Shown piece by piece: positions 8,294 through 15,713 of a stretch of DNA of 64,000 nucleotides (its first letter is position 1; every line of letters starts with the position of its first letter). The stretch is from Natronobacterium haloterrestre (lineage in GTDB: Archaea; Halobacteriota; Halobacteria; Halobacteriales; Natrialbaceae), in contig NZ_FOKW01000002.1 in the NCBI RefSeq assembly GCF_900112205.1, positions 434,001 through 498,000 on the forward strand, written 5' to 3'. Made by a program: the position numbers and the translations under genes. Under the pieces are notes generated by a model, which searched no databases, was not told the origin of the DNA, and was given only the letters and a program-made list of their open reading frames with translations.

Positions 8294-9088
8294 TTACTCC
8301 ACGATGTGGTCGTCGGCGCTCTCCGGGGTGGCGTAGGTCACGTTCAACTCGAGTTCGTTGGCGGCCGCGAGCATCATGTCCGGCACCTCCTGTTCGAACT
8401 GGTCGCCGGTCAGCCGGTGAGACGGGCCGGCGACCGCCAGTGCCCCGAGCACGTCGCCGTCGCGTCTGACGGGGACGGCGGTGCCGTTGATCCCGTCGAC
8501 GTGTTCCTTGCGGTTGAACGCGACGCCGCGTTCCCGGACCGCCTCGAGTTCGTCGTAGAGTTCCTCGCGGTCGGTGATCGTGTGGTCGGTCAGGGCCGGC
8601 AGCCCCCACCGGTCGATGATCTCGTCGACGCGCTCTCGTGGATAGTTCGCGAGGATGGCTTTCCCCGCGGAGGAACTGTGCAGGTGGATCTGTCGCCCGA
8701 CGCCGAAGCCGGCCCGGACGGCCCGGCTACCGGTCTCGACGTGGACGTAGATGCCGAGTCCGTGGTCCTCGACGACGAACTGGGCCCGTTCGCCCGTTTC
8801 CTCGGCCAACTCCTGGACGTGGGACTGAGTCATCTCGTAGGCGGGATCCCTGGTTCGGGCGGCCCGGCCAAGTCGGGTAAACCGGAGTCCGAGCTGATAC
8901 CGGTCCCCGTCCCGCGAGACGTACCGGAGGTCCCGCAGCGTCTGGAGGTGGCGGTGGGTGGTGCTCTCGGCCATGTCGAGTCGGTCCGCGATCTCCGAGA
9001 GTCGGGCGGGACCGATCTCCTGGAGCGTATGGACCACCTCGAGGCTCGTTTTCGTGGTCTGGATCGTCTCGTCGTTCGGTTCCCCCAT
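8294..9088 (-). CDS. IclR-family transcriptional regulator
   Basis: This 264-residue protein has the two IclR parts. An N-terminal winged helix (about residues 10-75, IQTTKTSLEVVHTLQEIGPA then LSEIADRLDMAESTTHRHLQTL) is followed by an effector-binding domain with GRQIHLHSSSAGKAILA, ERGVAFNRKEHVDGINGTAVPV and a late LTGDQFEQEV segment. It converges with the LarA-like gene (4 bp apart) and diverges from the SDR-cupin-FAH operon, so it is the likely local controller of the island. The ATG at 9088 sits 24-30 bases after a TATA element, and a 15-bp palindrome abuts that element, suggesting autoregulation. Confidence 0.93.
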   Translation of the reverse strand: MGEPNDETIQTTKTSLEVVHTLQEIGPARLSEIADRLDMAESTTHRHLQTLRDLRYVSRDGDRYQLGLRFTRLGRAARTRDPAYEMTQSHVQELAEETGERAQFVVEDHGLGIYVHVETGSRAVRAGFGVGRQIHLHSSSAGKAILANYPRERVDEIIDRWGLPALTDHTITDREELYDELEAVRERGVAFNRKEHVDGINGTAVPVRRDGDVLGALAVAGPSHRLTGDQFEQEVPDMMLAAANELELNVTYATPESADDHIVE

Positions 9089-9110
9089 ACGCGCCTTCTC
9101 GAACGCACCC

Positions 9111-9118
9111 TACTTATG
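9111..9118 (-). promoter_or_regulatory. TATA element of the IclR gene
   Basis: Minus-strand CATAAGTA lies 23-30 bases ahead of the ATG at 9088, spacing that predicts a leaderless transcript. The palindrome at 9121-9135 begins 2 bases upstream and would cover the BRE. Confidence 0.6.
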
Positions 9119-9120
9119 GA

Positions 9121-9135
9121 TTCCGTTCTGCGGAA
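9121..9135. promoter_or_regulatory. Probable IclR operator, site 1
   Basis: TTCCGTTCTGCGGAA has perfect 5-base arms around a 5-base spacer. Its reverse complement, TTCCGCAGAACGGAA, differs by one base from the site at 9428-9442. Its position across the BRE of the IclR promoter fits autorepression. A second overlapping palindrome (GAACA-AC-TGTTC, 9133-9144) adjoins it. Confidence 0.6.
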
Positions 9136-9312
9136 CAACTGTTCGCGCAGTTCTTTCCGTTTTTTCGCCCGGTAGAACCTCCTATGACCGTCGGCGGGTG
9201 GCCCACACGTGATTCAGTCGAATTTCGGACCCGAATTGGTAACCGATTCCATTCCACTCGCTGGAACTCGAGTCGTCGATGGAGAGTCGAATCGCATAGC
9301 TGTTCCCGTCGT

Positions 9313-9334
9313 ATTACAGAAGTACTGCTGTAAT
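9313..9334. promoter_or_regulatory. 22-base near-perfect palindrome
   Basis: Arms ATTACAG (9313-9319) and CTGTAAT (9328-9334) surround an AGTACT core (9321-9326) on the same centre of symmetry; only the pair 9320/9327 (A/G) breaks it, so 20 of 22 bases are symmetric. It lies midway between the divergent IclR and SDR genes, 211 bases ahead of the SDR start. It is an operator candidate for a dimeric regulator different from, or in addition to, IclR. Confidence 0.5.
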
Positions 9335-9427
9335 TTGATGGGCCCTGTATTCGCTTCGAACGCGGAGAGAGGCCCGTGATGGGCTGTACGCAGGGAGCAA
9401 TCGATCCGGAGACGAGCGCGGGGCTGA

Positions 9428-9442
9428 TTCCGCACAACGGAA
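9428..9442. promoter_or_regulatory. Probable IclR operator, site 2
   Basis: TTCCGCACAACGGAA has the same arms as site 1 and matches its reverse complement at 14 of 15 positions, including the spacer. It lies 104-118 bases before the SDR start, where it could control the SDR-cupin-FAH operon. Confidence 0.6.
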
Positions 9443-9545
9443 CGAAACCGGTCTCTCGACCGCGGGCCGAGTCCGGCGTCGAGTTTCACACAACCTTACC
9501 GGTACGGCAACCTTTTTCGTCCTTACCTCTGGGCATACGAACGAT

Positions 9546-10334
9546 ATGGATCTCCAGATCGAAGGCAACACCGCGGTGGTAACGGCTTCATCGAGCGGTC
9601 TCGGCAAGGCGTCGGCGAAGGCGCTCGCTCGGGAGGGCGCGGACGTCGTCATCAACGGTCGGGACGAGGACCGACTCGAGGAGACACGCGACGAACTCGA
9701 GGAGGTCGGCCCCGGAAGCGTCCTCGCACAGCAGGGCGACCTCACGGAGAAAGAGGACATCGAGGCGCTGATCGAGGCGACCGTCGACGAGTTCGGCGGC
9801 ATCGACCACCTCGTGACCAGCGCGGGCGGCCCGCCGTCCGGCCCGTTCCTCGAGACCGACGACGAGGACTGGTACGAGGCCTACGATCTGCTCGTCATGA
9901 GCGTCGTCCGACTCGCCCGCGAAGCGGAACCGTACCTCACCGAGAGCGACCACGGGACGATCGTCAACATCACCTCCCGCAGCGTCAAGGAGGCCATCGA
10001 CTCGCTGGTGCTGTCGAACTCCGTCCGGATGAGCGTCATCGGCCTCGAGAAGACGCTCTCGAAGGAGTTCGCGCCCGACGTCCGCGCGAACGCCGTCCTG
10101 CCCGGCCCCCACGAGACCGAGCGCATCGAGAACCTGGTGAACCAGGCCATCGACCGCGGCGACTACGACTCCTACGAGGAGGGCCTCGCCGACTGGGCGA
10201 ACAACCCCCTCGAGCGCGTCGGCGACCCGATGGAGCTTGGGAACACGGTCGCGTTCCTCTCCTCGCCGCTGTCGGGGTACATCAACGGCGAGAGCATCCT
10301 CATCGACGGCGGATCCACGGGTGCGAACCTATGA
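9546..10334 (+). CDS. SDR-family protein with altered catalytic motif
   Basis: This 262-residue Rossmann-fold protein is clearly a short-chain dehydrogenase/reductase: TASSSGLG cofactor loop near residue 14, TSAGGPP in place of NNAG, NITSRS with the catalytic Ser region, and a C-terminal YINGESILIDGG. However, the YxxxK catalytic motif is replaced by LSNSV (residues about 156-160), so both Tyr and Lys are missing. Proteins with this LSNxxR variant form a known divergent SDR group. In a diketo-hydrolase pathway this position would oxidise a 2-keto-3-deoxy acid, but the altered motif makes that uncertain. It is the first gene of an operon; its stop overlaps the cupin start by 4 bases. Confidence 0.88.
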   Translation: MDLQIEGNTAVVTASSSGLGKASAKALAREGADVVINGRDEDRLEETRDELEEVGPGSVLAQQGDLTEKEDIEALIEATVDEFGGIDHLVTSAGGPPSGPFLETDDEDWYEAYDLLVMSVVRLAREAEPYLTESDHGTIVNITSRSVKEAIDSLVLSNSVRMSVIGLEKTLSKEFAPDVRANAVLPGPHETERIENLVNQAIDRGDYDSYEEGLADWANNPLERVGDPMELGNTVAFLSSPLSGYINGESILIDGGSTGANL

Positions 10335-10681
10335 AGCCGGTCGAGTTCGACGACGCCGAGACGTACGAGCCCGACGAGGGCTGGCAGCGCCGCGCGCTGG
10401 CCGGCAGCGACGAGTTCAGCTTCGAGTGGTTCGAGAAGCCGCCGGGCCACAGTTCGCCGATGCACCACCACGAGAACGAGCAGGTCTGTCTCTGCCTCGA
10501 GGGCGAGTTGACCGTCACCACCGAGGACGGCGACGCCGTCACCCTCGAGCAGTACGACTCGGTGTGGCTCGAGTCCGACGAACCGCACAAGGTCGAGAAC
10601 ACCGGCGACGAGCGCGCGGTCGGCCTCGACGTGTTCGCCCCCGGGCGCTCGTTCGACTTCTGGACCGATCGGGAGGACTGA
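10331..10681 (+). CDS. Cupin-domain protein
   Basis: This 116-residue single-domain cupin has both metal-binding motifs: motif 1 in SPMHHHENEQVCLCLEGELTV (shown partly; His-His-Glu region at residues about 41-45) and motif 2 in LESDEPHKVENTGDERAV. Such small cupins act as sugar or keto-acid isomerases, lyases or metal-binding accessory proteins. The ATGA overlap with the SDR gene and the 1-base gap to the FAH gene place it firmly in the operon. The reaction is not identifiable. Confidence 0.88.
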   Translation: MKPVEFDDAETYEPDEGWQRRALAGSDEFSFEWFEKPPGHSSPMHHHENEQVCLCLEGELTVTTEDGDAVTLEQYDSVWLESDEPHKVENTGDERAVGLDVFAPGRSFDFWTDRED

Positions 10682-10682
10682 G

Positions 10683-11510
10683 ATGCAGTACCTCGCACGC
10701 ACCGCCGACGGCCGGGCGCTGCTGGGCGACGACGAGGGATACGTTCCGCTCTCGGCGGCCGCACCGAACCTCGAGACGGTCGCGGACGCGCTCCCGCTCG
10801 CCGCGGCCCGCGACCTCCCCGACGTCGCCGACGCGCCCGCAGAGCGGATCGACCCCGACCACGTCCGGTTCGGCCCGCCGCTTGCCGAGTTCGGTACGCT
10901 CTGGGGGATCGGGCTGAACTACGAGGACCACGCCGGCGACCTGGGCGAGGACCGCCCCGAGGAGCCGGCCAGTTTCATGAAACCCTCGACCGCGGTGACC
11001 GGCCCCGGCGGGCCGATCCGGCTCCCGCCGGCCGACCGGACCGACCGCGTCACGGCCGAGGCCGAACTCGCGGTGGTCGTCGGCCGCGAGTGCACCGATC
11101 TCGAGGACGGCTCCGAGGCGGTCGACGACGTCATCGCGGGCTACCTGCCGGTCATCGACATGACCGCGGAGGACATCCTCCAGCGCAACCCGCGGTTCCT
11201 GACGCGGGCCAAGAGCTTCGACTCGTTCCTCGTCGTCGGGCCGGCGATCGCCGTCCCCGAGGAGCCGCTCGACCTCGAGGAGTTGACGGTCCGGACGGTC
11301 GTCGACGACGAGGTCGCGGCCGAAAACGAGATCCGGAACATGCTGTTCCCACCCCGCGAAATCGTCTCGTTCCACTCCCGCGTGAAGACACTCGAGCCGG
11401 GCGACCTGTTCAGCACGGGGACGCCCGGCGCGGAGCCGATCGATCCGGGCGATCACGTCCGGGCCGAGGTCGAGGGGATCGGGTCGGTCGACGCGCCGGT
11501 CGTTCGCTGA
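10683..11510 (+). CDS. Fumarylacetoacetate hydrolase (FAH) family protein
   Basis: This 275-residue protein has an N-terminal 70-residue lead domain followed by the FAH catalytic fold. It shows GIGLNYEDHAGDL, FMKPSTAVTGPGGPIRLP, VTAEAELAVVVGREC (the Glu-x-Glu metal ligands) and DLFSTGTPGA near the end. Family members hydrolyse or decarboxylate 2,4-diketo acids and acylpyruvates. Behind MR/MLE dehydratase and SDR genes this suggests a 2,4-diketo-3-deoxy-sugar-acid hydrolase releasing pyruvate, as in the diketo-hydrolase pathways for rhamnose or fucose. That specificity is inference. It is the last gene of the operon. Confidence 0.9.
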   Translation: MQYLARTADGRALLGDDEGYVPLSAAAPNLETVADALPLAAARDLPDVADAPAERIDPDHVRFGPPLAEFGTLWGIGLNYEDHAGDLGEDRPEEPASFMKPSTAVTGPGGPIRLPPADRTDRVTAEAELAVVVGRECTDLEDGSEAVDDVIAGYLPVIDMTAEDILQRNPRFLTRAKSFDSFLVVGPAIAVPEEPLDLEELTVRTVVDDEVAAENEIRNMLFPPREIVSFHSRVKTLEPGDLFSTGTPGAEPIDPGDHVRAEVEGIGSVDAPVVR

Positions 11511-11572
11511 CCGAAGAAACCGTTCCCCTCGAGCGGGTACACTAAACTACCTGGAACCGGTAGTAGTGCCGT

Positions 11573-11794
11573 ATGACCGCGAACGGTGGCGACCGAACCG
11601 GGGTCGGGCTCGAGGGCCGGGGGAAGGAAAACTGGTTCCGGTTCGGGATCTACCTCGCGTTCCTGTACGCCACCTTCACGCTCGCGATCGTCTATCTGCT
11701 GCGACTCGATCAGACGTTCGGGCTCGTCGCCGCCGTCGTCGGCGGTATCGCCTTCGGGCTCGCCATCATGATCTACGTGTTCTATTTCACCTGA
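11573..11794 (+). CDS. Small two-helix membrane protein, unknown function
   Basis: This 73-residue protein has a soluble, Gly-rich N-terminus (about 22 residues) and two transmembrane helices (FGIYLAFLYATFTLAIVYLL and LVAAVVGGIAFGLAIMIYVFYF). It is of a type common in haloarchaeal genomes, but I cannot name the family. It lies 62 bp beyond the FAH gene and is convergent with the UspA gene at 11839, so it may be independently expressed. Confidence 0.7.
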   Translation: MTANGGDRTGVGLEGRGKENWFRFGIYLAFLYATFTLAIVYLLRLDQTFGLVAAVVGGIAFGLAIMIYVFYFT

Positions 11795-11838
11795 TCGCGC
11801 GACGCCGCGTCGACCGCGCGAGCGGGCGTCCGAGGACG

Positions 11839-12261
11839 TCAGTCGATCGCCGACACGACCGGACAGTCCGCCGAGAGCAACACCGACTGCATCACGCTCC
11901 CGAACAGCGCCTTCCCGGTCGGACTCCGCTCGCGGCCGCTCATGACGATGAAATCGGCGTCGATCTCGTCGGCCACCTCGAGGATCGTCTCGGCGGGGTC
12001 GCCGTGTTCGCGTCGCTTCTCTACGGTCGTCCCCTCGGCCTCGAGGTCGGCGAGGATCGCCTCGGCGCTTTCCGGGAACTCGCGTTTCTCGAAGACCTCG
12101 TCGGAACTGAATTCGCCCTCGCCGGTTACGTCGAACTCCCTGACGACGTCCAGGGCGACGACCTCGAGGTCGGCCGGATCGCCGGGAAGCGACGAGACGA
12201 CCTCGGCCGCCCGTTCCGTTCGCTGTTCGTCCAGCCCGACTGGAAGCAGTATACGGGACAT
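11839..12261 (-). CDS. Universal stress protein (UspA domain)
   Basis: This is a 140-residue single UspA domain. The open frame extends upstream to 12369, but MSRILLPVG at 12261 is the natural start: it begins the first beta strand and sits 28 bases after a TATA element. The ATP-binding-type segment is present near the end (MSGRERSPTGKALFGSVMQSVL). It resembles the second UspA at 16554, sharing RSP-GKALFGSV-QSV. These proteins bind nucleotides and act in stress survival; the exact role is not predictable. Confidence 0.92.
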   Translation of the reverse strand: MSRILLPVGLDEQRTERAAEVVSSLPGDPADLEVVALDVVREFDVTGEGEFSSDEVFEKREFPESAEAILADLEAEGTTVEKRREHGDPAETILEVADEIDADFIVMSGRERSPTGKALFGSVMQSVLLSADCPVVSAID

Positions 12262-12289
12262 TCTCGTTTCCCTATCGCTCGCCACACTA

Positions 12290-12297
12290 CTTAATAC
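12290..12297 (-). promoter_or_regulatory. TATA element of the UspA gene
   Basis: Minus-strand GTATTAAG is centred about 32 bases before the ATG at 12261, supporting that start codon and a nearly leaderless mRNA. Confidence 0.6.
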
Positions 12298-12373
12298 GTC
12301 CGTCCGTTCGGGGCGACGAGCGGACCGGTCGTATCGCCAAAGGTTTTGCCGCTCCGACGAGACGAGCACGCCA

Positions 12374-13609
12374 ATGAACCGACGGCTGCGCTGTTACGGC
12401 TGTGGGCGGACGTACTCGATCGTGGAGTGGAAGCGCTGTGAGTGTGGGGAACCGCTGTGGTTCGACACGCTCGGCGAAACCGGCGCGGACGACGGCGAAG
12501 ACACGAACGGCTTCGAATTCGACTGGCCCGACGAGGACTGGACCCCCGGCATGTGGCGATACGCGGACGCCCTCCCGGTTTCCGCGTCGGCCTCGAGCGG
12601 GCCGATCCCGGGGACGACGCCTCTGTTCCGCGCCGAGGGCCTCGACGAGTTCGCCGGCTGTCGCCTCTCGCTGAAGCCCGAGGGGCAGAACCCCACCGGG
12701 AGCTTCAAGGATCGCGGGACGGCCGTCGGCGTCAGGTACGCCGCGGCGGCCGGCCACGACTGGATCGGGACCGTCTCTCACGGGAATATGGCCCTGAGCA
12801 CGAGCGCCTACGCCGCGGCGGCCGGCCTCGAGTGTGCCGTCTTCGTCCCGGCGGACACCCCGCCCGAACGCCTCGAGTTGATCGCGCGCCACGACCCGCA
12901 CGTCTTCCGGGTCGAGGGGGACTACGGCCGGCTCTACCACGACACGCTCGCCATAGAGCGCGAGAGCGACCTCGACGTGACGTTCGTCAACTCCGACACC
13001 CCGCTGCGGGTCGCGGGCCAGAAGACGGTGGCGTACGAAATCGTCGAGCAGTACGGCCCCGACGGGCCGGACGCGATCGTCCTCCCGATCAGCAGCGGCG
13101 GGCACGCCAGCGGCGTCTGGAAAGCCGTCCGCGAACTCGAGGCGGCGGGGCTCCTCGAGACCGTGCCCCGGCTCTACTTCGTCCAGGCCGGCCCCTGCGA
13201 TCCGGTCGCGACGGCCTACCGGGAGGGCCGGGACGCGGTGACCGCGATCGACCCCGGGGAGACGATTGCCGTCTCGATCGCCAACAGCGATCCGCCGAGC
13301 GGTACCCGCGCGCTGCGGGCGGCCCGCGAAACCGGCGGCGCGGTCGTCTCGGTTCCCGACGACGCGACCCGCGAGGCGATGGCGCGGCTGGCCGAGACCG
13401 CGGGCGTCTCCGTCGAACCCTCGAGCGCGGTCGCAGTGGCCGGCGTCCGTCGGCTCTCTGAATCGGGCGAGCTGGCTCCCGACGACGACGTGGTCACCGT
13501 GCTGACCGGTTCCGGATACAAGGAACGATACGACGTCGACGTCGACTCTCGCGCACGAACGATCGCTCTCGAGGACCTCGAGGACGAACTCGCGGCGATC
13601 ACCGACTAA
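12374..13609 (+). CDS. Threonine synthase-like PLP-dependent enzyme
   Basis: This 411-residue protein begins with a short zinc-ribbon-like segment (CYGCG, then CECG) typical of archaeal threonine synthases. It continues with a fold-type II PLP domain: PGTTPLF, the PLP-lysine motif PTGSFKDRGTAVG, the VSHGNMALSTSAYAAAAGL phosphate/substrate region and PISSGGHASG for PLP phosphate. It either makes threonine from O-phosphohomoserine or is one of the paralogues of that enzyme with another amino-acid substrate; haloarchaea often have several. The start is the ATG at 12374; the longer frame upstream overlaps the divergent UspA gene. Confidence 0.87.
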   Translation: MNRRLRCYGCGRTYSIVEWKRCECGEPLWFDTLGETGADDGEDTNGFEFDWPDEDWTPGMWRYADALPVSASASSGPIPGTTPLFRAEGLDEFAGCRLSLKPEGQNPTGSFKDRGTAVGVRYAAAAGHDWIGTVSHGNMALSTSAYAAAAGLECAVFVPADTPPERLELIARHDPHVFRVEGDYGRLYHDTLAIERESDLDVTFVNSDTPLRVAGQKTVAYEIVEQYGPDGPDAIVLPISSGGHASGVWKAVRELEAAGLLETVPRLYFVQAGPCDPVATAYREGRDAVTAIDPGETIAVSIANSDPPSGTRALRAARETGGAVVSVPDDATREAMARLAETAGVSVEPSSAVAVAGVRRLSESGELAPDDDVVTVLTGSGYKERYDVDVDSRARTIALEDLEDELAAITD

Positions 13610-14105
13610 CCGCCGTCCGTCGCTGCAGACGGGTTCGTCGACTGCCGCCGTTCTCGCCCCCCTCGAGGTTCGTCGCCGGATAGCCGAGTCTGGATGTATT
13701 ATCAAGATGACTTTACTGACGAATCATAGTCGAGTCGACACAACAGAGGGAGCACCCCAGAAGAACGACTGTTTCCCGTCCAAAGGGCTCGAAAAGCATG
13801 ATGAAGGCGCTCGAGAATAATAGGTGACTGCTGGCGAGGCTATCGAGTATAATTGGGAATTACGTGAGAAAATAGCCTCTTACGGGAGGGGATCTGTTCG
13901 AGGGTCGATCGATCCCGAGAAAACACAATATCTAGGCTACACTATAGGTGTGCTGTCATATGGGTGGGGGCCAGGACCACTCGGGATCGGTAGCACGGGC
14001 TCCCCTCGAGCGGAACGCCGTCGGCCGCTCCCTGCTTACGCATTCCGGGCGAGCGACGAAGTGTGGGGAGGGAGAACGCGGACGCGAGAGCGACCGGAGA
14101 CCACA
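13610..14105. other. Gene-poor interval with a lower-GC stretch
   Basis: There is no convincing gene in about 495 bases. From about 13690 to 13970 the DNA is clearly more AT-rich than its surroundings, with many A-runs, unlike the coding sequence on either side. A frame from a GTG at 13824 runs in phase into the oxidoreductase gene, but its translation has no family resemblance. This may be a decayed gene or a scar of lost DNA. Confidence 0.4.
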
Positions 14106-15068
14106 ATGACGGAAATCGGCTACCACGCATCCCACGAACAGTTCGCGCCATCCGAACTGCTGGACCTGGTCGAACTCGCCGAGCAGAGCGGCTTCGACCA
14201 CGCACTGGCGTCGGACCACTTCCATCCCTGGAGCGAGCGCCAGGGCGAGTCCGGATTCGTCTGGTCGTGGCTCGGCTCGGCGATGGAACGGACCTCGCTG
14301 TCTTTCGGCACGGTCAACGCGCCGGGCTACCGGTACCACCCAGCGATCGTCGCCCAGGCGGCCGCGACGCTGCGGGAGAGCTACCCCGGTCGCTTCTGGC
14401 TGGCGATCGGCAGCGGCCAGTTGCTCAACGAGGGGATCACGGGCACCGACTGGCCCGTCAAGGACGAGCGGAACGCCCGTCTCGAGGAGTCGGCCGAGGT
14501 CATGCGCCGGCTCTGGGACGGCGAGGAGGTCACCCACCACGGGCGGATCACCGTCGAACGTGCGCGACTCCACACCCGACCCGAGACGGCCCCGCCGCTG
14601 ATCGGCGCGGCGCTGTCCGAGGAGACCGCCCGCTGGCTCGGCCGCCGCGGGTGGACCGACGGCCTGATTACCATCGGGACGCCCGACCGGGAGGCACTCG
14701 AGGATCGCATCGAGGCGTTCCGGGAGGGATCCCCGGACGGCGACGTCTACCTGAAGGTGCAACTCTCCTACGACGCCGACGAGGAGGCCGCGCTCGAGGG
14801 TGCCTACGACCAGTGGCGGACCAACTGCGTGCCGGGGCCGGTCACCCAGGAACTGCGGGCGCCCGCGGAGTTCGACGAACTCGGCGAGGAGATCAGCCGA
14901 GAGCAGGTGGCGGACAACGTCCGCGTCTCCGCGGACCTCGAGGAGCACCGCCGGTGGCTCGAGCGGGACCTCGAACTCGGGGTGGATCGCCTCCTGTTGC
15001 ACAACGTCAACCGGGAGCAACGGCGGTTCGTCGAGGACTTCGGTGAGTCGGTGCTTCCGGAACTGTAG
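14106..15068 (+). CDS. LLM-class (luciferase-like) oxidoreductase
   Basis: This 320-residue TIM-barrel oxidoreductase of the luciferase-like monooxygenase class uses FMN or F420. It starts with MTEIGYHASHEQFAPSELLDL, then has HALASDHFHPW, VNAPGYRYHPAIVAQAAATL and FWLAIGSGQLLNEGITG, the usual LLM landmarks. The close relation of SHEQF and FVWSWLGSAMERT to the family TIGR03885/TIGR03557-like group is from memory. Upstream in-frame extension to 13824 is not conserved-looking, so the ATG at 14106 is preferred. The substrate is unknown. It is separated by about 70 bp from the gamma-carbonic anhydrase gene. Confidence 0.88.
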   Translation: MTEIGYHASHEQFAPSELLDLVELAEQSGFDHALASDHFHPWSERQGESGFVWSWLGSAMERTSLSFGTVNAPGYRYHPAIVAQAAATLRESYPGRFWLAIGSGQLLNEGITGTDWPVKDERNARLEESAEVMRRLWDGEEVTHHGRITVERARLHTRPETAPPLIGAALSEETARWLGRRGWTDGLITIGTPDREALEDRIEAFREGSPDGDVYLKVQLSYDADEEAALEGAYDQWRTNCVPGPVTQELRAPAEFDELGEEISREQVADNVRVSADLEEHRRWLERDLELGVDRLLLHNVNREQRRFVEDFGESVLPEL

Positions 15069-15137
15069 CGATCGGCGGTCGACGACGGCGACGAACGGCG
15101 ACCGAGACTTATTAGGCTGATCGTGGTTCGTTCTGAC

Positions 15138-15713
15138 ATGGTCGACAGCAGAACCTACGCGTTCGAGGAATCGAGGCCCGAGATCCACGCGGATGCGTCG
15201 GTCAGTCGCGACGCGGTCGTCGTCGGCGACGTCACGGTCGCGGCGGACGCGAGCGTCTGGCCCGGCGTCGTGCTCCGGGGCGACGTCGAACCCGTCCGGA
15301 TCGGTCGGGGAACCCACGTCGGCGACAACGCGACCCTGCACGCGAGCGCCGTCGCGGATCGGGTGATGATCGGCCACGGCGCGGTACTCAACGAGGCGAC
15401 CGTCGAGGAGGGTGCACTCGTGGGATTCAACGCGACGGTAAACGCGGACGCCACGATCGGCGCGGGTAGCATCGTCGCCGCGGGTACCGTCGTCCCCGAC
15501 GGCTACGAGGTCCCGCCGGAGTCGTTCGTCCGGGGGGTCCCGGCGGAAGTCACGCCGCTCGAGGAGACCGGCATCGACCCCGAGACGGTGTTCGAGGAGT
15601 ACTCCTCGGGGGAGTACACGAACCTGGCGCAGCGACACGGCGAACTGTTCGACGGCGAGGGTGGGAGAAGCGGCGACGGGAGCAGTCGGGAGACCGGCGG
15701 TCGACACGACTGA
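15138..15713 (+). CDS. Gamma-class carbonic anhydrase-like hexapeptide-repeat protein
   Basis: This 191-residue left-handed beta-helix protein has repeating hexapeptides (ADASVWPGVVLRGDVEPV, IGRGTHVGDNATLHA, IGHGAVLNEATVEEGALVGFNATV). His residues in THVGDN/TLHA and IGHGA are at the positions of the trimer-interface metal site of gamma carbonic anhydrases. Activity as a carbonic anhydrase is plausible but many such proteins are acyl- or metal-binding homologues. The ATG at 15138 is preferred over the GTG at 15123. Its TGA stop falls at the very edge of repeat copy A. Confidence 0.9.
   Translation: MVDSRTYAFEESRPEIHADASVSRDAVVVGDVTVAADASVWPGVVLRGDVEPVRIGRGTHVGDNATLHASAVADRVMIGHGAVLNEATVEEGALVGFNATVNADATIGAGSIVAAGTVVPDGYEVPPESFVRGVPAEVTPLEETGIDPETVFEEYSSGEYTNLAQRHGELFDGEGGRSGDGSSRETGGRHD

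Larger units (their letters stand above)
9136..9545. other. Regulatory intergenic region between IclR and the SDR operon
   Basis: This region of about 410 bases has no convincing gene. It contains the overlapping palindrome arm at 9133-9144, a 22-base near-perfect palindrome at 9313-9334 and the second proposed IclR site at 9428-9442. No strong TATA box is visible ahead of 9546; the best T-rich element (CAACCTTTTTCG, about 9508-9519) is 27-38 bases upstream of the ATG. Confidence 0.6.

Noticed and set aside
13824-14105. 94-codon N-terminal extension of the LLM oxidoreductase
   Set aside because: It begins with GTG in AT-rich DNA, its sequence is unlike any LLM domain, and the family normally begins at the MTEIGYHA position.
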